DNA from: an uncultured Bacilli bacterium | Lineage (GTDB): Bacteria > Bacillota_I > Bacilli_A > RF39 > UBA660 | NCBI GenBank assembly: GCA_944327365.1 | Contig: CALVHI010000007.1 | Location: 1-37,759, forward strand | Length of the DNA: 37,759 nucleotides | Direction: 5' to 3' | Shown here: piece after piece, positions 6,497 to 14,794 of the stretch | Layout: the number at the start of each line of letters is the position of its first letter | Numbering within the stretch: the first letter of the stretch is position 1 | Position numbers and translations under genes: made by a program | The notes under the pieces: model-generated | Seen by the model: only the letters and a program-made list of their open reading frames with translations | Databases searched by the model: none | Told to the model about the DNA's origin: nothing

Positions 6497-8062
6497 TTAT
6501 CTTTTTATATATTCTTCTAATTTAGAATTTATTATTTCATTCGTTACTCCTTCTCCCGTGTTAGGATTAGCTCCTGAAATATAAAAATCAAAAGTTATTA
6601 TACAAATAAGAATAATACTTACAAACACTTTTACTTTTTTGTTTATCTTATCTAACAAATTACCTAAAATAGGAGCAATAATATAAGTTATAATAATCCC
6701 TCCCGTTGCAAACACAAGAAGTCCTTCTAAGCATACTCTTCCGTTAATATTTAAGAAATAGCCATGATAATCCCACCACGACATATGATGAACGATTTCC
6801 AAATAAATACTTGTGCTATATTCAATAATTCCACTTAATACCATAGCAAGAATAAAATAAAGAAATGGATTTTTTCTTGCTGGTTTTAGCAGTACTAACA
6901 TTGCCACTGCTCCTGCACCATATATTGGTAACCAAGGTCCATGTAATGTTCCTCTTTTTACTATTTCTCCATATTGAAATAAATGCAGAAAAACTTCAAA
7001 TACATAGCCAAATATAGCAATAATAAAGAAAATAAGAATAATGTCAGTAACAGAATACTTACGACGATAATTAAATCTTAACCATTTATGTTGCTTTGCT
7101 TGTTTAAGTACATATTCATAAATAGGATATTCATCAAAAAGTATTTCTCCTTCCAAATTATTATCTTTTAATAATTCTATATTTAATACACCCTTAGTTT
7201 TAGATATTTCTCTTAAAAACATGTAACATTCTATTTTAGTGCAATTAATATAAGGAGTAGTAAAAACAAGATTAGAAATATTAAAAGTAATCAGTCCTAA
7301 TATACGATATCCAATAAAAGATAAATCTAATTTAAACATTTCCCATTTATATCCATACATCATATCTTTTGATAGTTTTAAAACGTCTTTAGCTTTCATA
7401 TTAGGATTTTCTGCCAAAATATAAGGAACTAAATAATAAGAATAATATTTAATAAAACCACCAATAATTGTAAATGACCATAAAATTGTATATAAATTTT
7501 TTAAAAACATAGGATAAGCTATAGAAGTCACTTTCCCTAAGCGATAAGGAACTAATAATTTATTGGCTGAGGTTTTTGTATATCTCCTATTCTCTAAAAA
7601 GAAGCGAGCTTTTCCTACTTCTAAAACCTTACTTACAAAAATCCAATAAATTAAAGAGATTGAGGCACCAATTACAATAATTACACTCGCCCATAATTGA
7701 TCTTTAAAAAGTATTTGATTAATAGCATTTAATCCTCCAAAAAGAAACGAACCTGATCTAGAAACATTATTAACAAGCGTTCCTAACACTCCTCTTGTTG
7801 CATCAGAAAATAACTTTTGATCTTCATCCTTAGTTTCATCTAATCCATTTAAAAATTCATTTACAATATCAGAATTTGTTTCTGCATGAATATTATTTAT
7901 GTTTTTTATATTATCACGATAATCTAAATCAAATTCCTTATTAAACCTTATAATTGTTCCACCAACTAATACTGTATAAATAAAGCAAATAATAATACAA
8001 GACTTCCAATTTCGATAAAAAGCATTTCTACCATTTTTTTTAAAATTACTTCTATTAAACAT
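6497..8062 (-). CDS. Membrane protein: DUF975 domain fused to CmpB-type (putative ABC type IV) domain
   Basis: 521 residues, polytopic. Residues about 10-300 look like the DUF975 family (WKSCIIICFIYTVLVGG, SKVLEVGKARFFLENR, KDVLKLSKDMMYGYKWEMFKLDLSFI), with four to six membrane helices. After an amphipathic linker, residues about 345-500 match the CmpB/putative ABC-transporter type IV family: GTLHGPWLPIYGAGAV, the IEYSTSIYLEIVHHMSWWDYHG strand, and NINGRVCLEGLL. I know both families as separate proteins of unknown role; here they are one chain. The start is ATG 8062 with a weak GGGGT site. A promoter lies just upstream, so it is probably monocistronic. Confidence 0.7.
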   Translation of the reverse strand: MFNRSNFKKNGRNAFYRNWKSCIIICFIYTVLVGGTIIRFNKEFDLDYRDNIKNINNIHAETNSDIVNEFLNGLDETKDEDQKLFSDATRGVLGTLVNNVSRSGSFLFGGLNAINQILFKDQLWASVIIVIGASISLIYWIFVSKVLEVGKARFFLENRRYTKTSANKLLVPYRLGKVTSIAYPMFLKNLYTILWSFTIIGGFIKYYSYYLVPYILAENPNMKAKDVLKLSKDMMYGYKWEMFKLDLSFIGYRILGLITFNISNLVFTTPYINCTKIECYMFLREISKTKGVLNIELLKDNNLEGEILFDEYPIYEYVLKQAKQHKWLRFNYRRKYSVTDIILIFFIIAIFGYVFEVFLHLFQYGEIVKRGTLHGPWLPIYGAGAVAMLVLLKPARKNPFLYFILAMVLSGIIEYSTSIYLEIVHHMSWWDYHGYFLNINGRVCLEGLLVFATGGIIITYIIAPILGNLLDKINKKVKVFVSIILICIITFDFYISGANPNTGEGVTNEIINSKLEEYIKR

Positions 8063-8085
8063 ATTACTACCCCAATCACAGCATT

Positions 8086-8114
8086 ATTTTATCATAAATT
8101 TTTATACTCTTCAA
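8086..8114 (-). promoter_or_regulatory. Promoter of the DUF975-CmpB gene
   Basis: Minus-strand -35 TTGAAG (8109-8114), 17-bp spacer, -10 TAAAAT (8086-8091), 24 bp before the start codon. Confidence 0.5.
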
Positions 8115-8242
8115 TTATTGAAAACCTTACATTTTTGTTATTTTACTACAATATTACCACCTATGTTATATTATCGCAAAAAAGCAGTTACCATTTAGCA
8201 ATTAAATTTTAAAATTACATAATAAAGCATTTCTTAAACCAT

Positions 8243-8265
8243 TTAAAAACCTCGTATTGACGAGG
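8243..8265 (-). terminator. Terminator of tRNA-Leu(GAG)
   Basis: Stem CCTCGT/ACGAGG with loop CAAT, followed on the minus strand by TTTTTAAAT. It starts 12 nt after the tRNA CCA end. Confidence 0.85.
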
Positions 8266-8277
8266 AATTAAACAATT

Positions 8278-8363
8278 TGGTGCAGGAAAAGAGATTTGAA
8301 CTCTCACGAATATACTTCACTACCCCCTCAAAGTAGCGCGTCTACCGATTCCGCCATTCCTGC
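8278..8363 (-). tRNA. tRNA-Leu (anticodon GAG)
   Basis: 86-nt class II tRNA with encoded CCA. The acceptor stem GCAGGAA pairs with TTCCTGC. The anticodon stem is CTACT/GGTAG with loop TTGAGGG (anticodon GAG). It has a long variable arm (TGAAGTATATTCG) and a T arm GAGAG-TTCAAAT-CTCTT. It has its own promoter and terminator. Confidence 0.95.
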
Positions 8364-8371
8364 ATAATTCA

Positions 8372-8400
8372 ATTATAAATTTTTAAAAGAAAAAAGTCAA
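8372..8400 (-). promoter_or_regulatory. Promoter of tRNA-Leu(GAG)
   Basis: Minus-strand -35 TTGACT (8395-8400), 17-bp spacer, -10 TATAAT (8372-8377). It starts 8 bp beyond the dacF stop codon. Confidence 0.8.
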
Positions 8401-8407
8401 GCTACGC

Positions 8408-9559
8408 TCAACTTACAATTCCACTTGTAATAAATCTAAAGCTTTGCTTTATATAATCTAGAAAACTAGCTTTTTTAACATCCTCTTTCACAATCACTTC
8501 TATTTCATCAATAATATTTCCATTATTATCAATGATTTGTGCTGTTCCAACTACTTCTCCTTTATTAATCGGTGCTGTTATTTTATCTACTTTGATATTA
8601 AAAGTATAATCGCTAGGACGTTCACTAACATTTAATATTTCAGTTGCATCTTTTTTTAAATAAACCGCCACTTCTTTTAGTTTCCCTTTCTCAACTTTTA
8701 CTTTTCCTAATAAATCATCTTTACTATAAATTATATTACTTTTAAAAGAATTAAATCCATAAGATAAAAGAGTTGAAGTATCGCTACTTCTTTCTTCAGC
8801 ACTAGGCGATTTCATTACAACACTAATTAATCTTAAATCGTTTTTCTTAGCTGTAGCAGTTAAGCAATAACCAGCTTCTGGTGTATACCCTGTTTTAAGT
8901 CCATCTACTCCATCATAAAATCTTACGAGACGATTCGTATTTACTAACCATATTTGTGATCCATCTGGTTTCGTTAAATAATCTTCATAAAGTGATGTAT
9001 ATTTTAAAATATCTTCATGAATTAATAACTCTTTTGCTATTATTGCCATATCATATACTGTTGAATAATGATTTTCATTATCTAATCCATGAGGATTAGC
9101 AAAATGAGTATCTTTTAATCCTAATTCATCAGCTCTTTTATTCATTAAACTAACAAAAGCATCTTCACTTCCACTTATTTTTTCTGCCATAGCTACTACA
9201 GCATCATTCGCACTAGATATAGCAATACATTTTAGCAAATCATTTACTGTATATTCTTCCCCTGCTTGTAAAAACACTTGGGATCCACCCATTCCACTAG
9301 CATTTTTACTAATTAATACTTTATCTTCATATTTTAATGAACCATTTTCTATGTTTTCCATAATAAGAAGCATACTCATCATTTTAGTCATACTTGCCAT
9401 TGGTAATTTTTCATGAATATTTTTTTCATATAATACTTTCCCACTTTTTCCATCCATCAATATTGCTGATTCACTACTTAAATGAAGAGAATCTTCCTCA
9501 GCATATGCTACAGACATAAAACTAGTACAAATTAAAATAATAATTAATATTTTTTTCAA
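8408..9559 (-). CDS. dacF: D-alanyl-D-alanine carboxypeptidase (penicillin-binding protein 5/DacF type)
   Basis: 383 residues. Trims the terminal D-Ala of peptidoglycan pentapeptides outside the membrane. Signal peptide 1-20 (MKKILIIILICTSFMSVAYA). Serine peptidase S11 motifs are all present: SMTK (Ser56-Lys59), SAN (Ser116-Asn118) and KTG (222-224). A C-terminal PBP5 beta domain and amphipathic anchor (FLDYIKQSFRFITSGI) follow. The start is TTG: GAGGTG lies five bases upstream of TTG 9559 and no in-frame ATG precedes the signal peptide. It is downstream of two genes on the same strand (10820-9608), probably one operon. The dacF/dacA assignment is not resolved. Confidence 0.92.
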   Translation of the reverse strand: MKKILIIILICTSFMSVAYAEEDSLHLSSESAILMDGKSGKVLYEKNIHEKLPMASMTKMMSMLLIMENIENGSLKYEDKVLISKNASGMGGSQVFLQAGEEYTVNDLLKCIAISSANDAVVAMAEKISGSEDAFVSLMNKRADELGLKDTHFANPHGLDNENHYSTVYDMAIIAKELLIHEDILKYTSLYEDYLTKPDGSQIWLVNTNRLVRFYDGVDGLKTGYTPEAGYCLTATAKKNDLRLISVVMKSPSAEERSSDTSTLLSYGFNSFKSNIIYSKDDLLGKVKVEKGKLKEVAVYLKKDATEILNVSERPSDYTFNIKVDKITAPINKGEVVGTAQIIDNNGNIIDEIEVIVKEDVKKASFLDYIKQSFRFITSGIVS

Positions 9560-9607
9560 ACTAACACCTCTTCTAATAAAGATTACGTTAATTTTCTGTT
9601 TTTATGA

Positions 9608-10015
9608 TTAAAAAGTCCTTTTTAAGTACATTTCATTAATTTCATAATATGCGCTCATTCGATATTCAAAAGCTTCTAAAAGAATTTGAATTAAACTTCT
9701 TTCTTCAAAAGTAGGAAGTCTTCTTTCTTTAGTAATTAATAAAATAATTTTATTTAAATGAAAATAGATATCAGGAGCAAAATCTTCAATTAAATGCAAA
9801 TAACTATGAGCTATTCTAGTTAAAGCTATACCATTTTCTACTGTCTTTTTTACTGGAAATCCTAATAGTTTTAACTCTTCTACTTTAATAATGTGATGAT
9901 ATGTTACTTTATTTTCTCTTGAAGCTTCAAAATTAAAGATATCAATATGATTATATAAATAAGTATCATATAAATATTTCATTAATCTTGTTTTACTATC
10001 ACAATATCTCTTCAT
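9608..10015 (-). CDS. Small protein with a possible HNH-like motif
   Basis: 135 residues, cytoplasmic, rich in aromatic residues. The centre reads YHHIIKVEELKLLGFPV, then ENGIALTRIAHSYLHLIE. This has the order His-His, Asn, His of HNH endonucleases, but without the zinc CxxC pairs, so the assignment is tentative. ATG 10015 with AGGT seven bases upstream is chosen; the longer frame would overlap the preceding gene by 56 bp. It sits 4 bp after the DUF2238-like gene and 49 bp before the carboxypeptidase gene, within one likely operon. Otherwise unrecognised. Confidence 0.55.
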   Translation of the reverse strand: MKRYCDSKTRLMKYLYDTYLYNHIDIFNFEASRENKVTYHHIIKVEELKLLGFPVKKTVENGIALTRIAHSYLHLIEDFAPDIYFHLNKIILLITKERRLPTFEERSLIQILLEAFEYRMSAYYEINEMYLKRTF

Positions 10016-10019
10016 AAAT

Positions 10020-10820
10020 TTACCTATTTTTTTCTTTAGTAATAATAAATTTGCTAGCAAGTTTATATTTATCACGATTTTTAATATAAAAATAACCTAA
10101 TATAGAATATGCTGTAGCGCCAATAAAATTAACAAATAAATCTTCCATTGTATCATTTAAACCAATGTCTAAATAACCGCCATTTATTGTTAATAATTCA
10201 TGATTATGTTTATCATAAAGAATCGTTTTATTAATTTCATCTATTTTTATTGCTTGATTACTTTTATCGGGATCAAATTCTACCGAAGTAATACTAGTAA
10301 CTATTTTATCCTTTTGCATATCTACTAAAGTTGTTTTATCACAAGCATATTCCACAAATTCCCAAATAACGCCAATTGTCATACTAAAGCAAAAAGATGC
10401 TAAAGCAACATATAAGGGGGATAAATTTATTTTTTTACTACTACTGTTTAATAAATCAATTAATGATAAGCCAATTGCAGCACATAAAAAGCCATTTATA
10501 GTATGTAACATTAAATCCCAATTAGGAATATTACCATAGAAATTATAAATTTCCCCAAGAATCTCAGTCGCAAATATAAAAACATAAATAACTACTTCTA
10601 AAATATTAGGTAATGTTATTTTAAATCTTCTTTGAATAATATTGGGTAAAATAAGTAAAAATAATGATAATACACATAACAAAGCACTGTCTAAATGTCC
10701 CAAGAATATTTGTCTAATTAAACATAATATAACTAAAAGACGCAAGATAAAATAAACAAGTAAGCTCGTTCTTTTTGTTTTTTTATATTCTTCTTTTAAC
10801 TCATCAATTATCTTAGACAT
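10020..10820 (-). CDS. Polytopic membrane protein, DUF2238/YjdF-like
   Basis: 266 residues with about seven membrane helices. Conserved stretches NWDLMLHTINGFLCAAIGLSL, GVIWEFVEYACD and GLNDTMEDLFVNFIGA correspond to the Trp-Asp...His, WE-x2-E and DTxxDL patterns that I associate with the DUF2238/YjdF family of unknown function. A soluble insert (about 165-215) interrupts the second half, and the tail is basic. AGGAGA precedes the ATG by six bases. First gene of a probable three-gene run ending with the carboxypeptidase; no clear functional link follows from that. Confidence 0.65.
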   Translation of the reverse strand: MSKIIDELKEEYKKTKRTSLLVYFILRLLVILCLIRQIFLGHLDSALLCVLSLFLLILPNIIQRRFKITLPNILEVVIYVFIFATEILGEIYNFYGNIPNWDLMLHTINGFLCAAIGLSLIDLLNSSSKKINLSPLYVALASFCFSMTIGVIWEFVEYACDKTTLVDMQKDKIVTSITSVEFDPDKSNQAIKIDEINKTILYDKHNHELLTINGGYLDIGLNDTMEDLFVNFIGATAYSILGYFYIKNRDKYKLASKFIITKEKNR

Positions 10821-11055
10821 ATTATTCTCCTACAACTTCAACTTTATTTTATCATATTTTGAGCAAAGAAAAAAGCTTTAAAAGCATTTAATTAAAAAAA
10901 TTGAAAAAAGTGAAATTGCAAAAGTATTTCCACTCAAAAAATATAGAAGTTAATTTTAAAAAAACAGTAGATCTTATATTACTAATTATAAGCACTATCT
11001 TTTAGTATTTTAAAATTTTAAGATAATTTTAAGAAAAAAGGAAAATCATACAAAT

Positions 11056-11077
11056 AAAAAAACCCGTAAATATGAGT
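11056..11077 (-). terminator. Possible terminator after tRNA-Leu(UAA)
   Basis: Weak stem ACTC/GGGT on the minus strand followed by seven T, 14 nt after the tRNA end. The U-run is convincing, the stem is poor. Confidence 0.35.
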
Positions 11078-11090
11078 AATTCTACAATAT

Positions 11091-11179
11091 TGGTGCCCAA
11101 GGCCGGACTTGAACCGGCACGAGCTTTAACACCCGCAGGATTTTAAGTCCTGTGCGTCTACCTATTCCGCCACTTGGGC
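11091..11179 (-). tRNA. tRNA-Leu (anticodon UAA)
   Basis: 89-nt class II tRNA with encoded CCA. Acceptor GCCCAAG/CTTGGGC. Anticodon stem CAGGA/TCCTG with loop CTTAAAA. Long variable arm and T arm GCCGG-TTCAAGT-CCGGC. Confidence 0.95.
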
Positions 11180-11210
11180 AGGCACTTGTCTTAATGAATA
11201 AGACTTCTTA

Positions 11211-11239
11211 AGTATAATATGTTTTTTCTTCTTTTGCAA
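11211..11239 (-). promoter_or_regulatory. Promoter of tRNA-Leu(UAA)
   Basis: Minus-strand -35 TTGCAA (11234-11239), 17-bp spacer, -10 TATACT (11211-11216). Confidence 0.7.
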
Positions 11240-11328
11240 GTCTTTTTTTCAAAAAAGTCAATTTTTAAGAAATAATTTTAGAAACATGCTTATATTAATA
11301 TAGAAGCCAAAAAAAATTTGAAATATAG

Positions 11329-11357
11329 TTGACATGCTAAAATATCTTTGCTATAAT
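11329..11357 (+). promoter_or_regulatory. Promoter of the Ser-fMet-Asp-Phe tRNA cluster
   Basis: Perfect consensus: TTGACA (11329-11334), 17-bp spacer, TATAAT (11352-11357), 19 bp before the first tRNA. Confidence 0.92.
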
Positions 11358-11376
11358 GACTTTGTTACCCGGAAAT

Positions 11377-11469
11377 GGAGGAATACCCAAGTCTGGTTGA
11401 AGGGACCGGTCTTGAAAACCGGGAGGTCGAGCAATCGGCGCAGGGGTTCGAATCCCTTTTCCTCCGCCA
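11377..11469 (+). tRNA. tRNA-Ser (anticodon UGA)
   Basis: 93-nt class II tRNA with encoded CCA. Acceptor GGAGGAA/TTCCTCC, discriminator G as in serine tRNAs. Anticodon stem CCGGT/ACCGG with loop CTTGAAA. Long variable arm. Confidence 0.96.
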
Positions 11470-11482
11470 CTTAATTTTACAT

Positions 11483-11559
<77 letters not shown>

Positions 11560-11562
11560 TGT

Positions 11563-11639
11563 GGTTCGTTAGTCTAGAGGCCTATGACGTCTGCCTGTCA
11601 CGCAGAAGATCACGGGTTCGAATCCCGTACGAACCGCCA
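11563..11639 (+). tRNA. tRNA-Asp (GUC)
   Basis: 77 nt. Acceptor GGTTCGT/ACGAACC, discriminator G, encoded CCA. Anticodon stem TCTGC/GCAGA with loop CTGTCAC. Confidence 0.96.
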
Positions 11640-11646
11640 TTTTTTT

Positions 11647-11722
<76 letters not shown>

Positions 11723-11738
11723 TAAAATGTTACCTAAA

Positions 11739-11763
11739 AACCTAGGAATTACCTAGGTTTTTT
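11739..11763 (+). terminator. Terminator of the tRNA cluster
   Basis: Perfect 8-bp stem AACCTAGG/CCTAGGTT with loop AATTA, ending in a T-run. Confidence 0.9.
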
Positions 11764-11898
11764 CATATCTTTTAGCCGGGACAAAAATACCACTTACCCT
11801 CTTCCTGGGACAATAACAGCTAATTTTAAGTAAAATTATTATATATGATACCGTTTTTAATATGTTAAATTCATCTTTAGATAATTTATGCAAAAAAG

Positions 11899-12246
11899 CT
11901 ACTCATTTTTCTTTATTTCATTTAACTTTTCATTAATCCATATTCCTAAATGTTCTTTTAAAGGCTGAAAACCATCTTTGTTGCTTTCTTCTATTTCTTT
12001 TCCATCTGTTTTATAATTAATATTCTTAATTGATAACTTTAAATGTTTAGCTTGTTCATCTACTTCAATAACTTTTGCATATATTTCTTCTCCTACTTCT
12101 GCATAATCTGCAACTTGATGGACAAAACTATTGGATACTTCTGATATATGAATTAATCCCATATATTCTTCATTTACTTTAGCAAAAATTCCATATTCTT
12201 TAAACCCTGTGACTGTACATTTAATTGTATCGCCTATTTTAAACAT
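11899..12246 (-). CDS. S1 RNA-binding domain protein, CvfD/YugI (general stress protein 13) type
   Basis: 115 residues. One S1 OB-fold fills residues 1-75: GDTIKCTVTGFKEYGIFAKVNEEYMGLIHISEVS, then VADYAEVGEEIYAKVIEVDE and LKLSIKNI. A short tail follows (FQPLKEHLGIWINEKLNEI). Size and tail match the Bacillus YugI/CvfD family, which associates with the ribosome and acts in post-transcriptional regulation. ATG 12246 with GGTGGT four bases upstream is chosen over GTG 12255. A -10 TATAAT (plus 12266-12271) precedes it, in a region shared with the divergent NifU-like gene. Confidence 0.8.
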   Translation of the reverse strand: MFKIGDTIKCTVTGFKEYGIFAKVNEEYMGLIHISEVSNSFVHQVADYAEVGEEIYAKVIEVDEQAKHLKLSIKNINYKTDGKEIEESNKDGFQPLKEHLGIWINEKLNEIKKNE

Positions 12247-12282
12247 TAGCACCACCTATAACAGTATTATACCATGTTTTAC

Positions 12283-12311
12283 TTTACATAGAAAATATTT
12301 TCTTTTATAAT
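12283..12311 (+). promoter_or_regulatory. Promoter of the NifU-like gene
   Basis: TTTACA (12283-12288), 17-bp spacer, TATAAT (12306-12311). Transcription should begin near 12318, giving a leader of only about 12 nt before ATG 12330. The ATG at 12312 abuts the -10 and cannot be the start. Confidence 0.75.
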
Positions 12312-12329
12312 ATGTTTGGTGAGAAAAAA

Positions 12330-12554
12330 ATGGAAGAACAGGTGAAAGCTTTAATTGACGAATTACGCCCCTATTTAGGCCAAGATGGTGGTGATATCGA
12401 GTTTATTCGTTTAGAAGATAATTATGTCTATATTAAACTTACTGGAGCATGTAGAAATTGTATGTTTCAAGATAATACCATAGCTTATGGAATAGAAGCA
12501 TTAATTAAAGATAAAATACCAGAAATAAAAGGAGTTATAAACGTTGATTTATAG
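12330..12554 (+). CDS. NifU C-terminal-domain Fe-S carrier (YutI-like)
   Basis: 74 residues consisting only of the NifU-like Fe-S domain: ELRPYLGQDGGDIEFIRLEDNYVYIKLTGACRNCMFQDNT, with the cluster ligands Cys41 and Cys44. Such proteins carry and deliver [Fe-S] clusters. GGTGAG precedes the ATG. It lies convergent with the YutH-like gene 2 bp away; in Bacillus subtilis the homologue YutI is also in the yut region, so this neighbourhood seems conserved. Confidence 0.88.
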   Translation: MEEQVKALIDELRPYLGQDGGDIEFIRLEDNYVYIKLTGACRNCMFQDNTIAYGIEALIKDKIPEIKGVINVDL

Positions 12555-12556
12555 CT

Positions 12557-13483
12557 CTATTTTTTATCTAATAACCAAGATATTCTCTCTATTGGTACGT
12601 ACTGATTAATTTCTATATATGCATTATACAAAAAATCTTCATAATCACAAGCTTTTTCAATAATAGGCACAAGCTTTTCTTCTTGCTCCAGATCGTTCAT
12701 AACATTTTCATAAACATCAAAATAATAAGAAGGATACAAAAGTCTTGCATATAGCAATTCTAAACTATAAATAGAATATTTTTTTATTTTTAATGCTTCT
12801 TTTAAATAACTCAAAGCATCTTCACCAGCAAAAAAAGCACTTTTTATATATTCAGCAATATCCCTAATTTCTAGATCAAAGATAAAACTTAATGGATTTA
12901 AAAAATTTAATTTCACATTTGGATATTTAACTCGACGATGAGACAAACAAATTCTATCCTCAGGAGATTGATGATATTTTCTTAATGTTTGCACAACATA
13001 ACTAATAGCATTTTCACCAAGCCCTATATAATAGCTAAAACTATCAAGAATAATTTCGTGATTTTTTCCTAGTTCATGAATTTGATATTCAAAATAATCG
13101 ATTTTGTCACTCCATAATTTAGCCCAAGAATTACGGTATAAATGACTTTTATTGGAGTTTAATACAAGTTGGTTATTTATGTTTTGTATATCTTTTAATT
13201 CATATTCTTGATAGATATTTCCAATAGGTTTAAGTAAAATATAATTTGTATCATAAATGTTCGTGACTAATTTTCCATATTTATTGACAATCATATCATG
13301 ACATTCTAATCCTCTCATTTTTAATTCTTTACTTACTTCAATTAAATCAATTAATTCCTGTTCTGTTCTTTTTAACGGAACAAAATAAAATAATTGATTA
13401 TCCCAAGTAAAAGTAAATACTGTATCCCACTCTTCAACACTTTCAATATTTAAACGATAATAGTAATTAATCATATCCTTCAT
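12557..13483 (-). CDS. YutH-like spore coat protein of the kinase-like (CotS) fold
   Basis: 308 residues. The pattern MINYYYRLNIESVEE near the N-terminus, the FVPLKRTEQELIDLIEVSKEL helix and ICLSHRRVKYPNVKLNFLNPLSFIFDLEIRDIAEYIK resemble Bacillus YutH. This is a spore-coat-associated protein with an aminoglycoside-phosphotransferase fold but degenerate catalytic loops; no intact HGD loop is visible, so catalysis is doubtful. The start is ambiguous: ATG 13483 after GAGTGAT is preferred, with in-frame starts at 13492, 13489 and 13474. Next to the YutI-like gene and two genes from YutD. Family call by pattern only. Confidence 0.6.
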   Translation of the reverse strand: MKDMINYYYRLNIESVEEWDTVFTFTWDNQLFYFVPLKRTEQELIDLIEVSKELKMRGLECHDMIVNKYGKLVTNIYDTNYILLKPIGNIYQEYELKDIQNINNQLVLNSNKSHLYRNSWAKLWSDKIDYFEYQIHELGKNHEIILDSFSYYIGLGENAISYVVQTLRKYHQSPEDRICLSHRRVKYPNVKLNFLNPLSFIFDLEIRDIAEYIKSAFFAGEDALSYLKEALKIKKYSIYSLELLYARLLYPSYYFDVYENVMNDLEQEEKLVPIIEKACDYEDFLYNAYIEINQYVPIERISWLLDKK

Positions 13484-13529
13484 GTTCATCACTCATTTAA
13501 GTGTATGAAAAAACTGATCGAATTATCCA

Positions 13530-14453
13530 TCAGTTTACATTATTAGGATTCACCGGCATAAAATCATTTAAATCCATTACTTTTTTAGCATTATCATGAG
13601 CGATATTAGCAACTTGTTCTTTAGCTTCTGCATTTTTTAAATGTTCACTTGCAGATTCCATTTTAGCATTTATTTCTGCTTCTTTCCTTATTAATTCCTG
13701 CTCTTTTTGTTCTAATAAATTCAATTCTTTTTGATATTTAGAAATTAAAGCATCAAACATATTTTCACAAGCTTTTAAAAATGTTTCTTTGTCTTGGTCA
13801 AAATTCATTTTATTAGAAGATTGTGTAACTGTATTTATCATTTCACTAGGGTTAATTTTAGGCTCTATTACTGAATTATTTATTACCGGCTCTAAATTTG
13901 GAGTTACATTACTTGGTTGAGCGACCGGAGTATCTTTTAATCTATAAGTATCTTCAATTAAATCCGCAACTGATTCTTGTTGTGATGGAGATGTTGTAGT
14001 GGATATATTTACTGCAGTATTACTTACAGTATTCACATTTGGCATTACTGGTGAAATTTCAGGAGAAGCTGGTGTTATAGTTGTTTGTTCATTTTGATTA
14101 ACTGCCTCTTTTACTACATAACGATTTTTAATTGCATCAAACGAACTTTGAGGCAAAGTAAGTGGTGTATAATAAACTTCATCTGCCATCATAGCTTCCT
14201 CTAATTTTACATATTCAAAATTTGTTCCACTAATAATTCCTTTTAAATAATTTTTTACACTTTGCCACTCATTAACATCATTAATTTTCTCAAGTTTAGT
14301 TGTATATTTACAAACATAGATAATAGGAAGTCCCATAGACCCCATTTTTTCACTATCTAAAACAACATATGTATTATTTTCTACTTTAAACGCACTAACA
14401 ACAGTTAAATAATCCATATTTCCTGTTGGTTTAGTAATCTTTGTTTTTGCCAT
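13530..14453 (-). CDS. Unrecognised protein: N-terminal domain, Ser/Thr/Pro-rich linker, C-terminal coiled coil
   Basis: 307 residues, no membrane segment. Residues 1-115 form a compact mixed domain (NTYVVLDSEKMGSMGLPIIYVCKYT). Residues 120-215 are a low-complexity Thr/Ser/Pro/Asn linker. Residues 218-290 are a strong coiled coil (EKELNLLEQKEQELIRKEAE pattern), followed by DFMPVNPNNVN. This layout suits a scaffold or assembly factor. It lies between YutH-like and YutD genes on the same strand, so a role in the cell envelope or spore is possible but not shown. AGGGA precedes the ATG by six bases. No family recognised. Confidence 0.7.
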   Translation of the reverse strand: MAKTKITKPTGNMDYLTVVSAFKVENNTYVVLDSEKMGSMGLPIIYVCKYTTKLEKINDVNEWQSVKNYLKGIISGTNFEYVKLEEAMMADEVYYTPLTLPQSSFDAIKNRYVVKEAVNQNEQTTITPASPEISPVMPNVNTVSNTAVNISTTTSPSQQESVADLIEDTYRLKDTPVAQPSNVTPNLEPVINNSVIEPKINPSEMINTVTQSSNKMNFDQDKETFLKACENMFDALISKYQKELNLLEQKEQELIRKEAEINAKMESASEHLKNAEAKEQVANIAHDNAKKVMDLNDFMPVNPNNVN

Positions 14454-14504
14454 ATAAATCCCTCTCTATTCTATTATTAATTATATCAAAAATATTTTTT
14501 ATCT

Positions 14505-14786
14505 TCAATTCTTTATTTCACTAATCATAAACCATCGACATCCATAAGCACACTGATTCTTAATATAATCTTCAACTTTATCTACATCATTGAATTCTTT
14601 AAAATTTTTATTTGTTTTACTATTAAATCCTTTTAATCTTAACTTCCCATAAGCATAATCTCCAACAATATAATCAAAATCATTAAAATATTCTGTCATT
14701 TTTTCTGCTAATTCTTCAATACGAATCGCATCTTTAATGTTTTTGAGTATTTGATATTTACGATCATTTATTATAATAACTTCCAT
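14505..14786 (-). CDS. yutD: YutD family protein (DUF1027)
   Basis: 93 residues. Near-diagnostic for the YutD family: FNDFDYIVGDYAYGKLRLKGF at about 34-54 and DYIKNQCAYGCRWFMI at about 72-87. It is a conserved cytoplasmic Bacilli protein whose function I do not know. AGGAGG lies five bases before the ATG. It is 8 bp downstream of the tail-anchored protein gene, so the two are probably co-transcribed. Confidence 0.85.
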   Translation of the reverse strand: MEVIIINDRKYQILKNIKDAIRIEELAEKMTEYFNDFDYIVGDYAYGKLRLKGFNSKTNKNFKEFNDVDKVEDYIKNQCAYGCRWFMISEIKN

Positions 14787-14794
14787 AAACCCTC

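Noticed and set aside
11775-11820. Two GGGACAA repeats 31 bp apart downstream of the tRNA cluster, suggestive of an insertion-sequence end
   Set aside because: No inverted pair, target duplication or transposase fragment nearby; too short to support a mobile element.
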